DNA of 20,324 bases from Gp7-AA10 sp035516895 (GCA_035516895.1 DATIZY010000135.1:1-20324); one strand, 5' to 3'; counted from the first letter of the stretch, positions 1 to 7,186 are shown. Numbers and translations are program-made. The notes: a model not told the origin generated them from the sequence alone.

Positions 1-1
1 C

Positions 2-229
2 GGCATCCGCGAAGGCCAGATCGTCACGATCTTCAACGATCGCGGATCGTTCTCCGCCGGCGCGGTGATCACCGATCGCGTGCGCCCCGGCGTCGTCTCG
101 GCGCCTTCCGTGTGGTGGGGCAAGCTGACCGGCGACGGCAAAAACGCGAACCACACGACCTCGCAGGCCGTCACCGACATCGGCGGCGGCGCGACGTTCT
201 ACGACAATCTCGTCGAGGTCCGCGCGTAG
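2..229 (+). CDS. Molybdopterin oxidoreductase, C-terminal fragment
   Basis: Only the last 75 residues lie in the window; the gene begins upstream. The peptide starts GIREGQIVTIFNDRGSF, continues with VRPGVVSAPSVWWG, then an N-H-T-T-S-Q stretch and a DIGGGATFYDNLVEV ending. This order is characteristic of the molybdopterin-dinucleotide-binding domain that closes formate-dehydrogenase-type and other DMSO-reductase-superfamily enzymes (MopB_CT). In that family the Asn and Thr of the N..T.Q segment and the following D.GGGA loop contact the cofactor. The substrate cannot be inferred from the tail. The TAG stop is followed directly by the ATG of the next small ORF, so the three genes up to 882 probably share a transcript. 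I am fairly sure of the family, not of the reaction. Confidence 0.85.
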   Translation, partial: GIREGQIVTIFNDRGSFSAGAVITDRVRPGVVSAPSVWWGKLTGDGKNANHTTSQAVTDIGGGATFYDNLVEVRA

Positions 230-415
230 ATGCCGCTGATCCGCATTCTCGAGGCGACGCTCGTCAACGCGGTCACCGTCTGCGAAGTCTTCGGCATACT
301 CGGCAACGGGGGTGAGATGGCGCTCGTCGAACACTCCTGCGCGCCATTCGCTGCGCTCGAGCTCGTCGCCGGTCCGGCCTCGCAGCGGGTGCCTGCCGAT
401 CTGGAGGTCGCATGA
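230..415 (+). CDS. Hypothetical protein, 61 aa
   Basis: I do not recognise this protein. It is 61 residues, begins MPLIRILEATLVNAVTVCEVFGIL and is rich in Ala, Val and Leu, with no signal peptide and one Cys pair (C18 and C37) that forms no known motif. Support for it being real is positional: its ATG directly follows the TAG of the oxidoreductase gene, and its TGA overlaps the ATG of the DinB-like gene by four bases (ATGA). That is the usual arrangement for translationally coupled genes. It could be a small accessory protein of the molybdoenzyme, but that is inference. A spurious ORF remains possible because the region is GC-rich. Confidence 0.5.
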   Translation: MPLIRILEATLVNAVTVCEVFGILGNGGEMALVEHSCAPFAALELVAGPASQRVPADLEVA

Positions 416-882
416 ACGAAACGACTGAATTTCTCCGCCACACCCTCGCGACGATCGCCTATCGCGGCGGCAAAGTCCTTCGCGGTGCGCCGCCGGAGTT
501 CGCCGCCTATCGATCGAGCGACGGCGCGCGAACGCCGCTGCAGATCCTGGCGCACATCAACGATCTGTTCGACTGGGGCGATCACCTCGCGCGCGGCGAG
601 AAGGTGTGGAACGATTCGACTCCGCAGTCGTGGGAGGCGGAGGTGCGGAGGTTCTTCGACGCGCTGGGGCGGTTCGACGCGCAGATCGCCGCGGAGCCGA
701 TTCAATGCGAGCCCGAGCGTCTCTTTCAGGGACCCATCGCCGACGCGCTCACGCACATCGGCCAGATCGCGATGCTCCGCCGCATGGCCGGCGCGCCGTT
801 GCGCGGCGAGAACTACTTCGTCGCCGATATCGCGGCAGGGCGCGTGGGAGCGGAGCAGACACCGCCCAGGCGGGAATTCTAG
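412..882 (+). CDS. DinB-like superfamily protein
   Basis: A 156-residue protein whose sequence fits the DinB/YfiT-like four-helix fold. An N-terminal helix precedes a TPLQILAHINDLFDWGDHLA helix carrying H48. A middle segment with W74 follows, then DALTHIGQIAMLRRMAGAP carrying H115, the position where the family usually has its second and third metal-ligand histidines. Members of the family are typically cytosolic metal-binding proteins; some are thiol-dependent transferases and most have no known role. The C-terminal GENYFVADI stretch is seen in many stand-alone DinB proteins. The start codon overlaps the upstream stop by four bases. Downstream the gene runs into a heptamer-repeat spacer. The family assignment is good; the function is unknown. 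Confidence 0.75.
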   Translation: MNETTEFLRHTLATIAYRGGKVLRGAPPEFAAYRSSDGARTPLQILAHINDLFDWGDHLARGEKVWNDSTPQSWEAEVRRFFDALGRFDAQIAAEPIQCEPERLFQGPIADALTHIGQIAMLRRMAGAPLRGENYFVADIAAGRVGAEQTPPRREF

Positions 883-992
883 CAAGCCGAAACGCTCGAC
901 GTTCGAACGAAGAACGGCGAAGCGCACCCGCACACCCGTTGCTGATTCTGCGTTCGAACTTCGAACTTCACTCGGCGTGACTGCTAGAATTC
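874..992. repeat. Heptamer-repeat inverted element, AACTTCG type
   Basis: The gap between the DinB-like gene and the CPBP protease gene is bounded by an exact 11-bp inverted repeat, GAATTCTAGCA at 874-884 and TGCTAGAATTC at 982-992. Inside the right part are 7-bp words in tandem at 950-970 (GCGTTCG, AACTTCG, AACTTCA). The left part at 893-920 has weaker reverse-oriented words of similar composition (CGCTCGA, CGTTCGA, ACGAAGA, ACGGCGA). The stop codon of the upstream gene lies within the left arm, and the next start codon is 8 bp past the right arm. No gene is seen inside. Confidence 0.6.
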
Positions 993-999
993 GATTGGC

Positions 1000-1791
1000 T
1001 TGACTCCCTTCACAGTCCCTTTGATCGCCATCGTGCTGTTCTGGGTCGCGCTCATTTACATGAATGAGCGCTACGCCCTCTTCTCGGTCGATCACTTCTC
1101 GTCGACCGCGATCAAGTGGGTCGCGTACGTCTGGCTCGGCGTGTTCTTGTTTCTGCTCACATTTCTGATCGTCGGATCGTCGATGCATCCGCCGACGGCG
1201 AAAGATCTCTCGCGCGTGCCGTTTTACTCGCTGTTCACGCTGCACGCGATTCTCTTCACGTTTCTCGTCGGCTGGTGGCTGCTCACGCGCCGGCCGCCGC
1301 TCGGCGCGTTTCTCAACGTGCCGAGGGAAGGGGCGGGTGAAGCGGTGATGACGGGCTTCGCCGTCGGCGTCGGCGGCTGGATCCTGACGATCCTCCTCGC
1401 GCTGGCGATCGCGCTCATCCTCACCGCCACCGGCGTGATCCCGAAAAATCCGCAGCCCTCGCCGATGATCGGCTGGATGGCGGCGCTTCCGCTCTGGAAA
1501 AAAGGAACGATCGTTCTGTCCGCCATGATCATCGAGGAAGCGTTCTTCCGCGGCTGGCTGCAGAAGCGCGTCGGCCTGATCATCTCCACCACGCTTTTCG
1601 CTCTCGCCCACTCCGGGCTCGGTCAGCCGCTGCTGCTGATCGGCGTGGCGATCATCTCGCTCATCATCGGCTTCACGTTCTATCGAACGAAGAATCTGAT
1701 TCCCGGCGTGATCGCGCACGGGATCTTCGATGCCGTGCAGCTGTTCGTGATCATTCCGGTCGTGTTCAAGATGACCGGCATCGGCGGATGA
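1000..1791 (+). CDS. CPBP family intramembrane metalloprotease (CAAX/Abi type)
   Basis: A 263-residue integral membrane protein with about seven hydrophobic segments and the three CPBP (Rce1/Abi, PF02517) motifs in order. Motif 1 is IIEEAFFRGWL with E179, E180 and R184; motif 2 is TLFALAHSG with H204; motif 3 is AHGIFDAVQL with H240 and D244. In the family the glutamates and histidines form the metal-dependent active site within the membrane. Eukaryotic members cleave prenylated CAAX proteins; bacterial substrates are mostly unknown. The start used here is TTG at 1000. Codon 8 (another TTG) and the ATG at 1060 are alternatives, and no strong ribosome-binding site decides between them. The TGA overlaps the ATG of the following gene by four bases, indicating one operon. 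Confidence 0.82.
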   Translation: MTPFTVPLIAIVLFWVALIYMNERYALFSVDHFSSTAIKWVAYVWLGVFLFLLTFLIVGSSMHPPTAKDLSRVPFYSLFTLHAILFTFLVGWWLLTRRPPLGAFLNVPREGAGEAVMTGFAVGVGGWILTILLALAIALILTATGVIPKNPQPSPMIGWMAALPLWKKGTIVLSAMIIEEAFFRGWLQKRVGLIISTTLFALAHSGLGQPLLLIGVAIISLIIGFTFYRTKNLIPGVIAHGIFDAVQLFVIIPVVFKMTGIGG

Positions 1792-3860
1792 CCATCCAGC
1801 CACCCGTGCCGGATCCCGCGTCCCGCGACCCGGGTCGGGCCGCGGCTCCCCGCGATCCGGGACTCGGAAGCCGGGACGACTGGATCGGCGCATGCCTTCT
1901 CATCGCGCTGCCCACTCTTTTTTTCGCCGACGTCCTTTTCCTCGGCAACAATTTTTTCTTCCGCGATCTCTTCGCGTATCACTTTCCGATGAAGCACGTG
2001 CTGCGCGAGACGATTGCGCGCGGCGAGTTTCCGTGGTGGAACCCGTACTTCGGCGGCGGCCAGCCGATGGCCGCGAATCCCGCGTACGAGCTGTGGTATC
2101 CGCCGCAATGGCTGATTTTCGTCGGGACGTTCGCGTTCGGATTCGCGCTCCATATCCTTTTTCACGTCTACCTCGCGCTCCTCGGCATGTACGCGTTTCT
2201 GCGATCGATTCCGCTGCGCGTCCAGGCGGCGACGTTCGGCGCCCTCTCGTTCGGCTTCAGCGGATTTCTGCTCGGCACGATCACGAATCTGCCGACGTTT
2301 TTCGTCTGGAGCTGGGCGGGCGTGATCGGGTGGGCGGTCTTGCGGCGGATTCGCGGAGGCTCGATCGCGCCGGCTGCGCTCGCGATGGCGATGCCGCTTC
2401 TCGTGCTCGATCCGGCCGCCGTGCCGCAGCTGTTCGCGCTCGTGATCGCCGGAACGCTCGTCGTCGATCGCCGTGCGTTGCCGCGGGTCATCGGCGCGAT
2501 TCTGCTCAGCGTGGCAATTGCTGCGGTGGCGATCGTTCCGGCGATCGACCACGCGCACGATTCGGTGCGCGCGCGCGGCTTCGCATACGGCGATGTCATC
2601 GACTACAGCATGCCGCCGGTCCGCATCGTCGAGCTCATTCTGCCGCGGGCCTTCGGTCTCGATCTGCGCACGCGCTGGCTCACGCACGTCTTCGCGCCGC
2701 GCGGCACGCCGTATCTGCCGAGCATTTACTGCGGCGTGGCCGTGGCGATTCTGGCGATCGCAGGATTCCTGACCCGTCAGCGAGGCGCCGCCACCGTCGC
2801 CGCGATCTGCGCGATCTCGTATGTTCTGGCGATCGGCGGACATACGCCGCTCTTCTCGTGGCTGTACGCCGCAGGATTGCGGTCGCTGCGCTATCCGGAA
2901 AAATTCATCGCCGCCGGAGTCGTGACGCTGATCGTCTTCGCGAGCGTCTGCGTCGACCGAATCGATTCGGTACGCCGCGCCGCGATCGGCACATCGCTCG
3001 CCGTCGCCGCCGCTCTTCTCGTCGCGGGCATCCTCGTTCCGCTGCCGCCGTTTCGATGGTCGCTGCTGCTCGCGGCGTTCATCGCCGCTGCGTGGGCGCT
3101 GGCTTTCTGGGAACGATCGGCGCTGATCGGCCTTGCGCTCCTCGTCGTCGACGTCGCATGGTTTTCGAATCAGCTTCTTCCGCGCGAGCCGCGCAGCTTT
3201 TTCACGCCGCCGCCGATCGTGAAGGCGCTCGAGCCGGGCGCGACGCTGTTTCATCGCGGCATGTGGGCACAGCCCGGTATGGCGGCGATGTACGAGCGCC
3301 GCGCACCCGCGCTGTCGTTTCGCAATTCGCTCCGCCCGCTCACGCCGGCGCTCTGGAATCTGCGGCTCGCGATGGAGGGCGACATCGACGAAACGTATCT
3401 GCAGCCGACGCACGATCTGCTCGACGCGATGCAAACGCATTGGAACGACGCGTACCTCGTCGCTTCGAACGTCCGCTACGTCGTCGATTTCAAAGGCGGA
3501 GGGATCGATCATCCGATCCTCGTCACTCGAATTCCGAATCGAGGGCGCTACTGGTGCGACGGGCCGAAGCCCGTGTCGACATTGCGCGAGACGTCGAGCA
3601 CCGCGGACCTCGACGTCGAAGGTCCATGCACTTTATTCATAACAATTACCATGCATAAATATTGGCACGCGTCGATCGATGGCCGCGCCGCGCCGCTGCA
3701 GCGCGCGAACATCGCGTACCAGTCGCTCGCGATTCCCGCCGGACGGCACCGCGTTGCGCTGCGCTATCGCAATCCGCTGATTGTGTGGAGCGGCGCGGTC
3801 TCGGCGATCGCGCTCATTGCTCTGATACCACGACGCCGTCGCCCTCGAAGCGCACCTTGA
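1788..3860 (+). CDS. YfhO-like multi-pass membrane protein, putative GT-C glycosyltransferase
   Basis: A 690-residue protein with about a dozen hydrophobic segments. Near the N-terminus it has a RDLFAYHFPMKHVLRE segment and a WWNPYFGGGQPM loop, the typical opening of bacterial YfhO-like proteins. A soluble C-terminal part ends with KYWHASIDGRAAPLQRANIA, RVALRYRNPL, a last membrane helix and a basic tail, again typical of YfhO. Family members act at the cytoplasmic membrane in glycosylation of cell-envelope polymers such as lipoteichoic acid; the substrate here is unknown. The start is the ATG overlapping the protease stop. Residues 8-30 are encoded by a heptamer repeat and read as Arg/Pro/Asp-rich low complexity. 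A short AT-rich patch with rare codons lies at 3630-3662. The last 47 bp overlap the 3' end of the convergent gene. Confidence 0.75.
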   Translation: MTIQPPVPDPASRDPGRAAAPRDPGLGSRDDWIGACLLIALPTLFFADVLFLGNNFFFRDLFAYHFPMKHVLRETIARGEFPWWNPYFGGGQPMAANPAYELWYPPQWLIFVGTFAFGFALHILFHVYLALLGMYAFLRSIPLRVQAATFGALSFGFSGFLLGTITNLPTFFVWSWAGVIGWAVLRRIRGGSIAPAALAMAMPLLVLDPAAVPQLFALVIAGTLVVDRRALPRVIGAILLSVAIAAVAIVPAIDHAHDSVRARGFAYGDVIDYSMPPVRIVELILPRAFGLDLRTRWLTHVFAPRGTPYLPSIYCGVAVAILAIAGFLTRQRGAATVAAICAISYVLAIGGHTPLFSWLYAAGLRSLRYPEKFIAAGVVTLIVFASVCVDRIDSVRRAAIGTSLAVAAALLVAGILVPLPPFRWSLLLAAFIAAAWALAFWERSALIGLALLVVDVAWFSNQLLPREPRSFFTPPPIVKALEPGATLFHRGMWAQPGMAAMYERRAPALSFRNSLRPLTPALWNLRLAMEGDIDETYLQPTHDLLDAMQTHWNDAYLVASNVRYVVDFKGGGIDHPILVTRIPNRGRYWCDGPKPVSTLRETSSTADLDVEGPCTLFITITMHKYWHASIDGRAAPLQRANIAYQSLAIPAGRHRVALRYRNPLIVWSGAVSAIALIALIPRRRRPRSAP
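1809..1877. repeat. Heptamer-repeat inverted element, CCGCGTC type, inside a CDS
   Basis: The left arm has four 7-bp words at 1809-1836 (CCGGATC, CCGCGTC, CCGCGAC, CCGGGTC). The right arm at 1854-1874 holds three words in reverse orientation (GATCCGG, GACTCGG, AAGCCGG). The array begins 21 bp after the ATG of the YfhO-like gene and is translated as residues 8-30, just before the first membrane helix. No in-frame ATG follows until residue 67, so the repeat is probably truly coding. Confidence 0.65.
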
Positions 3861-5094
3861 ACGTGTCCTCGTTGCCGTTGCCGATCATCACGTTCTCGAG
3901 CGATTTGTCGTCGACGACCGCCGGCACGAGGTTCCCGGTCCACGCGACGATCGCCGACGACGAGATCGACAGCGGCAGCTCGCGCGTGACGCGCAGCGAC
4001 AGCGGCTCGATCGCCGTGGAGATCGCCAGCGAGCCTTTGCCGAAGATCTTCACCGTGTCGATCTTCCGCTGATACGCGCTGTCGTAGATCGGCTCGACGC
4101 GGTACGTCAGCGTCTCTTCGAGCGCGAGCAGGCAGCTTCCTTCGACGTAGATGAACTCATCGAGCAGATCGAGCAGGAAGGTCTTGTGCCCTTTCTCGTA
4201 GACGAAAATCTTCCCCTGCCCGATCGCTTTGACCAGAGTCTGCGCCGTGGTGCCGAGGAGTCCCGACTCCGCGACGAATTTGAGGTTGCCGGAGTAACTC
4301 GACACCGTTCCCTTCTTGACGTGGACGCTTTGCGCGAGGTTGATCTCGAGGAACCCGTTCTCGTGCAGCGTGAACGTTTTCGATGCGCCCTCGACCTTGC
4401 GTCCGCTACCGAGGTCGATGCGTTTTTCTTCGAGCAGCTGCGGCTGATCGACCGCCTCCTGGAGTTTGCGCGCGGCAGCCTGTGATGCTCCCATGCCCGG
4501 CTGCGTCGTCAGCGGCTGCGGCGCCTCCGCGGTCTTCACTTCCGGGAGCGCGGGAATCTTCGCCGTGATGACCTTCGACGGATCGAACGCGGGCTGCGGC
4601 TTCGTTACCGGCCGCATCTCGCTTTCGACTTCGTGCATCAACTTGTCGGCGCCGGCAAAACGAAGATGATCGATCGCCAGACCGAGCTTCTTGCGCTGCC
4701 GGTACAGCAGCCCCAGATAGAGATGCGACTTCGCGTAGTTCGGCCGGAGCTCGACCGCGCGCAGCAGATAGTGCTCCGCTTCGTCGAGTTTTCCCTGCTT
4801 GAACAGAATGAGTCCGAGGTTCGAGTGGAGGATGAAGACGTTCGGGTTCTCTTTCGCCAGCCGGCGATAGATGACTTCCGCTTCGGGGAACGCGTTCGTC
4901 TTGAAATAGACGAGGCCGAGGAGGTTGAGGACGTCAGGATCGTCGGGGCGCAACTTCTGCGCGCTCTCGAGCTCGCGCCGCGCCTCGGCATAGCGTCCTT
5001 CCTGAAACGCTTCGCGGCCGCGGTTGTAGTGAAGGAGAAAAACACCCTGATCGAACGGTGCGGCAAGGTTTACTGCCGGTTCGCGGTCGGTCAT
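3814..5094 (-). CDS. TPR-repeat protein with C-terminal AIM24 (DUF124) domain
   Basis: A 426-residue protein in two parts. Residues about 20-150 are tandem tetratricopeptide repeats with the usual pattern (NRGREAFQEGRYAEARRELE; LLGLVYFKTNAFPEAEVIY; NLGLILFKQGKLDEAEHYLL; LYLGLLYRQRKKLGLAIDHL). After a Pro-rich linker at about 155-200, residues about 225-420 form an all-beta AIM24-type domain (LEINLAQSVHVKKGTVSSYSG, GKIFVYEKG, FIYVEGSCLLALEETLTYRV, KIFGKGSLAIST, PLSISSSAIVAWTG). There is no signal peptide, so it is probably cytosolic. TPRs mediate protein contacts; the bacterial role of AIM24 is unsettled. A TATAAAAT box lies only a few bases upstream, so the mRNA may be nearly leaderless. Its 3' end overlaps the convergent YfhO-like gene by 47 bp. 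Confidence 0.8.
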   Translation of the reverse strand: MTDREPAVNLAAPFDQGVFLLHYNRGREAFQEGRYAEARRELESAQKLRPDDPDVLNLLGLVYFKTNAFPEAEVIYRRLAKENPNVFILHSNLGLILFKQGKLDEAEHYLLRAVELRPNYAKSHLYLGLLYRQRKKLGLAIDHLRFAGADKLMHEVESEMRPVTKPQPAFDPSKVITAKIPALPEVKTAEAPQPLTTQPGMGASQAAARKLQEAVDQPQLLEEKRIDLGSGRKVEGASKTFTLHENGFLEINLAQSVHVKKGTVSSYSGNLKFVAESGLLGTTAQTLVKAIGQGKIFVYEKGHKTFLLDLLDEFIYVEGSCLLALEETLTYRVEPIYDSAYQRKIDTVKIFGKGSLAISTAIEPLSLRVTRELPLSISSSAIVAWTGNLVPAVVDDKSLENVMIGNGNEDTFKVRFEGDGVVVSEQ

Positions 5095-5102
5095 TCACAG
5101 AG

Positions 5103-5110
5103 ATTTTATA
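5103..5110 (-). promoter_or_regulatory. Possible -10 box for the TPR-AIM24 gene
   Basis: On the minus strand the sequence TATAAAAT lies 8 bp upstream of the ATG at 5094. It is the only strongly AT-rich octamer in the gap. No convincing -35 is present, because the spacer upstream is the GC-rich palindrome at 5117-5157. If used, the transcript would have almost no 5' leader. Confidence 0.3.
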
Positions 5111-5116
5111 CGTAGA

Positions 5117-5157
5117 GCCGGCTCTCAGTCGGCTCACGGCTCCGGCGGAGAGCCGGC
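5117..5157. repeat. GC-rich inverted repeat between two minus-strand genes
   Basis: GCCGGCTCTC at 5117-5126 is matched exactly in inverted orientation by GAGAGCCGGC at 5148-5157. The loop holds two further CGGCTC-type words 7 bp apart (CGGCTCA, CGGCTCC). It lies between the lytic transglycosylase stop and the TPR gene start. It resembles the other heptamer spacers but its phasing is less regular, so it may be an unrelated stem-loop. Confidence 0.5.
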
Positions 5158-5164
5158 GACACGT

Positions 5165-5833
5165 TCAGCGCGTTCCGAGATAGCGCATGCCGGGCAGTGC
5201 CGCGATTGGAGCCAGCAGGTCCGAGCCGAAGCCTCCGGCGAGCTTGCGGCCGCCCTTCTTGGCCGCAAACCACGTCGCCTGGCCGTACGGCGAGCCGTAG
5301 TAAACCGTGAGGGCGCGTTTGACGTACGTCTGCGTCTCGTCGTACGGCGGAATGCCGGCGTACTTCAGCACCGCGTTTTCGCCGGCGTTGTACGCGGCGA
5401 GCGCGCGCGGCAGATCGTGCGGAAACATCTGAATGAGGTCCGCGAGGTAGTGCACTCCGCCGCGAATGTTCTGCTCGGGATTGAAGATCTGTTTGACGCC
5501 GTAGCGCTCGGCCGTCTCGGGCATCAGCTGCATCAGTCCGCGCGCACCGCGGCGCGAGACCGACATCGGATCGAAATTCGACTCGACCACGATCACCGCG
5601 CGGACGAGGACCGGATCGACGCCGAACTCATCGCAATGGCGCTCGATGATCGCATCGTATTTCGAGCTGCGGTTCCGCTGCTTCGCGAGCCAGACGTAGT
5701 CGCTGACGTGAGCGCGGCTGCTCGCACCGAGGTTCGAGATCACCTTCCGTCCATCGGCGCCGATGGTGACGTGCACCTGCGCCGCCGCGGAAACGGCCAC
5801 GAAGAAGGCGATGCCGAACAGCAGTCGACGCAT
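5165..5833 (-). CDS. Secreted lytic transglycosylase, SLT domain
   Basis: A 222-residue protein with an N-terminal signal peptide (MRRLLFGIAFFVAVSAAAQ), a short GADGRKVISNLG stretch, then a goose-type lysozyme-like SLT domain at about 58-180. Motifs are clear: VVESNFDP with catalytic E84, GARGLMQLMPETAERYGV (97-113), ALAAYNAGENAV (144-155) and IPPYDETQTYVKR (161-173). Such enzymes cleave the MurNAc-GlcNAc bond of peptidoglycan in the periplasm and leave anhydro-MurNAc. The length is typical of small Slt70-like proteins without added cell-wall-binding repeats. It is transcribed away from the MazG-like gene. The 66-bp divergent gap is largely occupied by a heptamer array. It is probably monocistronic or the last gene before the TPR gene in the same direction. 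Confidence 0.88.
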   Translation of the reverse strand: MRRLLFGIAFFVAVSAAAQVHVTIGADGRKVISNLGASSRAHVSDYVWLAKQRNRSSKYDAIIERHCDEFGVDPVLVRAVIVVESNFDPMSVSRRGARGLMQLMPETAERYGVKQIFNPEQNIRGGVHYLADLIQMFPHDLPRALAAYNAGENAVLKYAGIPPYDETQTYVKRALTVYYGSPYGQATWFAAKKGGRKLAGGFGSDLLAPIAALPGMRYLGTR

Positions 5834-5859
5834 TGGATTCGATCATGGTAGCAGAAGAA

Positions 5860-5887
5860 GGACTCAGGACTCAGGACCGAGGACTAC
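5860..5887. repeat. Heptamer tandem array, GGACTCA type
   Basis: Four 7-bp words in direct tandem: GGACTCA, GGACTCA, GGACCGA, GGACTAC. The array sits in the 66-bp gap between the divergently transcribed lytic transglycosylase and MazG-like genes, where the promoters of both would be expected. No inverted partner arm is visible. Confidence 0.65.
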
Positions 5888-5899
5888 ACTTCGTCGGTG

Positions 5900-6211
5900 A
5901 TGAGCTTCGCACCGTTGCAACGACAGGTCGATGACTGGATCCGCAATCACACGCACGGGTATTTTCAGCCGCTGCAAATGATTGCGAGGATGACGGAAGA
6001 GCTCGGCGAGCTGTCGCGCGCCGTCAGTCACCGCTTCGGAGAAAAGACGCCGAAGCCCGGCGAAGATGCGGGCGACATCGCCGGTGAGCTCTCGGATTTG
6101 ATCTTCGTCGCGATCTGCCTCGCGAATTCGATGCAGATCGATCTCGATGCCGAGTGGCAGGGACTCGTCACGAAGTTGTATCAGCGCGACCTGAACCGGT
6201 GGAAGTCTTAG
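5900..6211 (+). CDS. MazG-like nucleotide pyrophosphohydrolase
   Basis: A 103-residue all-alpha protein with the MazG hallmark. The first acidic motif is MTEELGELSRAV, with E33, E34 and E37; the second is AGELSDLIFVAICLANSM, with E63 and D66. In the family these side chains bind magnesium and hydrolyse (d)NTPs to monophosphate plus pyrophosphate. The single-domain size fits the short MazG/YpjD-like type. The ATG at 5900 is used; an in-frame GTG directly before it adds one residue. The upstream gap is mostly a GGACTCA heptamer array with no good Shine-Dalgarno. The AraC-like gene follows 49 bp later on the same strand and may be co-transcribed. A house-cleaning role is likely; the substrate is unknown. 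Confidence 0.82.
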   Translation: MSFAPLQRQVDDWIRNHTHGYFQPLQMIARMTEELGELSRAVSHRFGEKTPKPGEDAGDIAGELSDLIFVAICLANSMQIDLDAEWQGLVTKLYQRDLNRWKS

Positions 6212-6260
6212 CCCCCGCTTTTGCTGTATCATCCGGCCACTCGACAAGGGAAAGTGCAGT

Positions 6261-6614
6261 ATGGATGGCCTACTTCGCGCGCTCCTGAAGTGTGTCCGGC
6301 GGCGGCTCCGAGAGGACGAAGAAATCACAGTTGAAGCGGTCACGAAAGAGCTCGGATACACACGGCAGTACGTTTCCGGACGTTTTCATCGTGTCACCGG
6401 CCGTCTTCTCAGCCACTTCCTCAAGGAAAAGCGCCTCGGCAAAGCGGCGCGATTGCTGAAAGCGGGCAATTTGCGCGTATCGCAAATCGCACGGCGCTGC
6501 GGGTTTGATTCCGAGAATTACTTCCGGCAGCAGTTCCGAGAGCGCTTCGGCATGTCGCCACGGCAGTTCCGGACGACCGGCAGCCTGAAGCTTCTTCGTC
6601 GCGCGACGGCCTAA
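6261..6614 (+). CDS. Stand-alone AraC-type DNA-binding protein
   Basis: A 117-residue protein containing essentially only the double helix-turn-helix of AraC/XylS regulators. The first HTH is in TVEAVTKELGYTRQYVSGRFHRVTG (about 23-47). The second is in RVSQIARRCGFDSENYFRQQFRERFGMSPRQFR (about 72-104), which matches the conserved family signature including GF.....F.R.F....G.SP..FR. There is no ligand-binding or dimerisation domain, as in MarA/SoxS. A purine-rich ribosome-binding site (AAGGGAAAG) lies 6 bp before the ATG. Targets are unknown; if active, control would be through its own amount. Its TAA overlaps the stop of the convergent glycosyltransferase-like gene, so the two 3' ends coincide. 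Confidence 0.83.
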   Translation: MDGLLRALLKCVRRRLREDEEITVEAVTKELGYTRQYVSGRFHRVTGRLLSHFLKEKRLGKAARLLKAGNLRVSQIARRCGFDSENYFRQQFRERFGMSPRQFRTTGSLKLLRRATA

Positions 6615-7186
6615 CTCTGGTCGTATCCCGCTTCGATCCACAGATACCGCAGTGTGTTCGCGTCGAACGTCCGCGCGTTGCGGAGGAAGCGCAGCACGCG
6701 ACGAACCGACGAATGCGGGACCGCATGTTTCGCGAGATACGCACGATGCTCGTCGGCGGAGTCGAACGTCCGCGCCCGCAGCGGATGCTTCAAACGAATC
6801 ACCGTTCCCTGCACGCCCAGCTCGCCGCGGCGGAGCAGATGACGCCGATGGAAGAGGCGCAGCTCGCCGGCATCGCTGCCGAGTCGAAGGGGTTTGCCGC
6901 CGTAAAGCGGCTGGACACGGATGCGAAATCCCCACGCATCGGCAGCCCCCATCGAGCCGGCGATTTCCGCGGCAAGTCCGGCGTCGGCAGCCTCGCGCTC
7001 GCGCAGAATCAGGATCCAGTCGTGCGCGGCGGCGTCGATGGCGCGATTGAGCTCCGCGCGCACATTCGTGAGGTCCGCGCGTGGCGCGAGGCTGGTCACC
7101 ACCTGTTCGAGGTGCGTGAGGTGCACGGCGAGCGGCTCGAACGAGCTTGCGTGGACTTCGCCGAGACTGACGATGCTCAGTTCCAT
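6611..7186 (-). CDS. Glycosyltransferase family 2-like protein, apparently shortened (WaaE-like)
   Basis: A 191-residue protein from ATG 7186; the longer reading to 7225 would translate the heptamer spacer. The middle resembles the second half of WaaE/KdtX-like family 2 glycosyltransferases: RAIDAAAHDWILILREREAADAGLAAEI (normally ...DWvLfLDADE...), AWGFRIRVQPLYGGKPLRLG and ELRLFHRRHLLRRGELGV. The N-terminal nucleotide-binding part of the family, with its first 60 or so residues, is much reduced. The DxD-type acidic motif reads REREAAD, so it may be inactive or use another donor. It is the last gene of the zapA-rny-ymdB run, 50 bp after ymdB. The family call is by pattern recognition and is moderate. 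Confidence 0.5.
   Translation of the reverse strand: MELSIVSLGEVHASSFEPLAVHLTHLEQVVTSLAPRADLTNVRAELNRAIDAAAHDWILILREREAADAGLAAEIAGSMGAADAWGFRIRVQPLYGGKPLRLGSDAGELRLFHRRHLLRRGELGVQGTVIRLKHPLRARTFDSADEHRAYLAKHAVPHSSVRRVLRFLRNARTFDANTLRYLWIEAGYDQS

Noticed and set aside
199..3512. Long minus-strand open frames (564 and 610 codons) opposite the DinB, protease and YfhO-like genes
   Set aside because: They translate to Arg/Asp/Glu/His-rich low-complexity sequence typical of antisense frames in GC-rich DNA, while the plus strand encodes recognisable families.
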